Below are positions 6,116-6,566 of a DNA stretch of 6,566 nt, piece by piece. The DNA lies in contig JAMCUD010000087.1 of assembly GCA_023379355.1 (NCBI GenBank), positions 1-6,566 of the forward strand, given 5' to 3'. The translations under genes were made by a program, and so were the position numbers. Below the pieces are notes generated by a model. The model searched no databases. It was not told where the DNA came from and saw only the letters and a list, made by a program, of their open reading frames with translations. The first letter of the stretch is position 1; every line of letters begins with the position of its first letter. This stretch comes from Thermoplasmatota archaeon. GTDB lineage: Archaea > Thermoplasmatota > Thermoplasmata > Thermoplasmatales > Thermoplasmataceae.

Positions 6116-6566
6116 GTGAGACCGGAATATGTCAAGGTCAATATCCCCTCTGGAGAAAACTACCTGAGGATCAGGCGCGATATTCACAATCTTACCCTGC
6201 ATACAGTCTGTGAGGAGGCTAGGTGCCCCAATATCGCAGAGTGCTGGGATTCAGGCACAGCTACCTTCATGATAATGGGAAGCAACTGTTCCCGGGGATG
6301 CAGATTTTGTGCTGTCACTCACGGGCATATGCAGCCGCTTGACCCCCTGGAGCCCGAAAAGGTAAGCGAGGCTGCGAGAAGCATGGGCCTATCTTATGTG
6401 GTGATAACTTCCGTTGACAGGGACGATCTGCCGGATCAGGGTGCAGAACATTTTGCCAGGGTTATAATGAGAGTTAAAAAAGATGTTGAGAACGTCGAAG
6501 TTCTTATACCTGACTTCAGGGGCAGGCCAGACCTCTTGAGGAAAATCATCGAGGCAGAGCCTTCGG
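6116..6566 (+). CDS. lipA: Lipoyl synthase, N-terminal part (3' end outside window)
   Basis: This is a radical SAM enzyme that inserts two sulfur atoms into protein-bound octanoyl groups, making the lipoyl cofactor of 2-oxoacid dehydrogenases and the glycine cleavage H protein. Numbered from GTG 6116, the auxiliary [4Fe-4S] cluster motif is C32-x4-C37-x5-C43 (CEEARCPNIAECW). The radical SAM motif is C58-x3-C62-x2-C65 (CSRGCRFC). QPLDPLEP and the stretch MGLSYVVITSVDRDDLPD are family hallmarks; the usual DGGA after it reads DQGA here. About half of a roughly 290-residue protein is present. GTG 6116 starts the protein at RPEYVKVNIPSGENY, matching where LipA proteins usually begin (RKPEWLK-like). 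ATG 6089 is in frame and would add nine unusual residues (MNIIFTSWS). Gene identity is near certain; the start is less so. Confidence 0.95.
   Translation, partial: MRPEYVKVNIPSGENYLRIRRDIHNLTLHTVCEEARCPNIAECWDSGTATFMIMGSNCSRGCRFCAVTHGHMQPLDPLEPEKVSEAARSMGLSYVVITSVDRDDLPDQGAEHFARVIMRVKKDVENVEVLIPDFRGRPDLLRKIIEAEPS

Overview
The window looks archaeal, most likely from a Thermoplasmatales-type acidophile, with Sulfolobales as the main alternative. The clues are TATA-like boxes about 20-35 bp before several starts, few convincing Shine-Dalgarno sites, heavy use of AGG/AGA (Arg) and ATA (Ile) codons, a GC content in the mid-40s by eye, and the mix of gene families. No homology search was possible, so the taxon is an inference.

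Layout from left to right. (1) Bases 1-264 hold the C-terminal end of a plus-strand sugar-porter-type MFS transporter, followed by oligo-T tracts. (2) Bases 265-698 hold no convincing gene; one minus-strand frame may be a decayed ORF. (3) Three minus-strand genes follow. A short two-cluster ferredoxin (699-1082) has Lys in place of one cysteine ligand. A complete MFS transporter of the phosphate:H+ symporter type (1231-2685) keeps the family's acidic and Lys residues. A large membrane Fe-S oxidoreductase (2788-4839) is built like FadF/EMO proteins: a NarI-like cytochrome b domain, a dicluster ferredoxin domain and two CCG domains. (4) A compact divergent promoter region (4840-4941) separates this oxidoreductase from a plus-strand, membrane-anchored, exported beta-rich protein (4942-5400). 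(5) A plus-strand protein of unknown function (5494-5994) follows, and then the 5' end of a lipoyl synthase gene, lipA, which runs off the window (6116-6566).

How the genes may work together. The oxidoreductase is expected to pass electrons between a soluble carrier (in relatives, electron-transferring flavoprotein from acyl-CoA oxidation) and membrane quinone through Fe-S clusters and heme b. The ferredoxin could be another carrier, but it has its own TATA-like box and lies beyond the transporter, so a link is only suggested. LipA makes the lipoyl cofactor of 2-oxoacid dehydrogenases and glycine cleavage. The general theme is aerobic central metabolism and uptake. I see no CRISPR array, tRNA, rRNA or intact mobile element, and no clearly new multigene system. 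The best leads are the cluster-ligand changes in the two Fe-S proteins, the 11-bp-phased TGTAT array before the phosphate-type transporter, and the two uncharacterised plus-strand genes.
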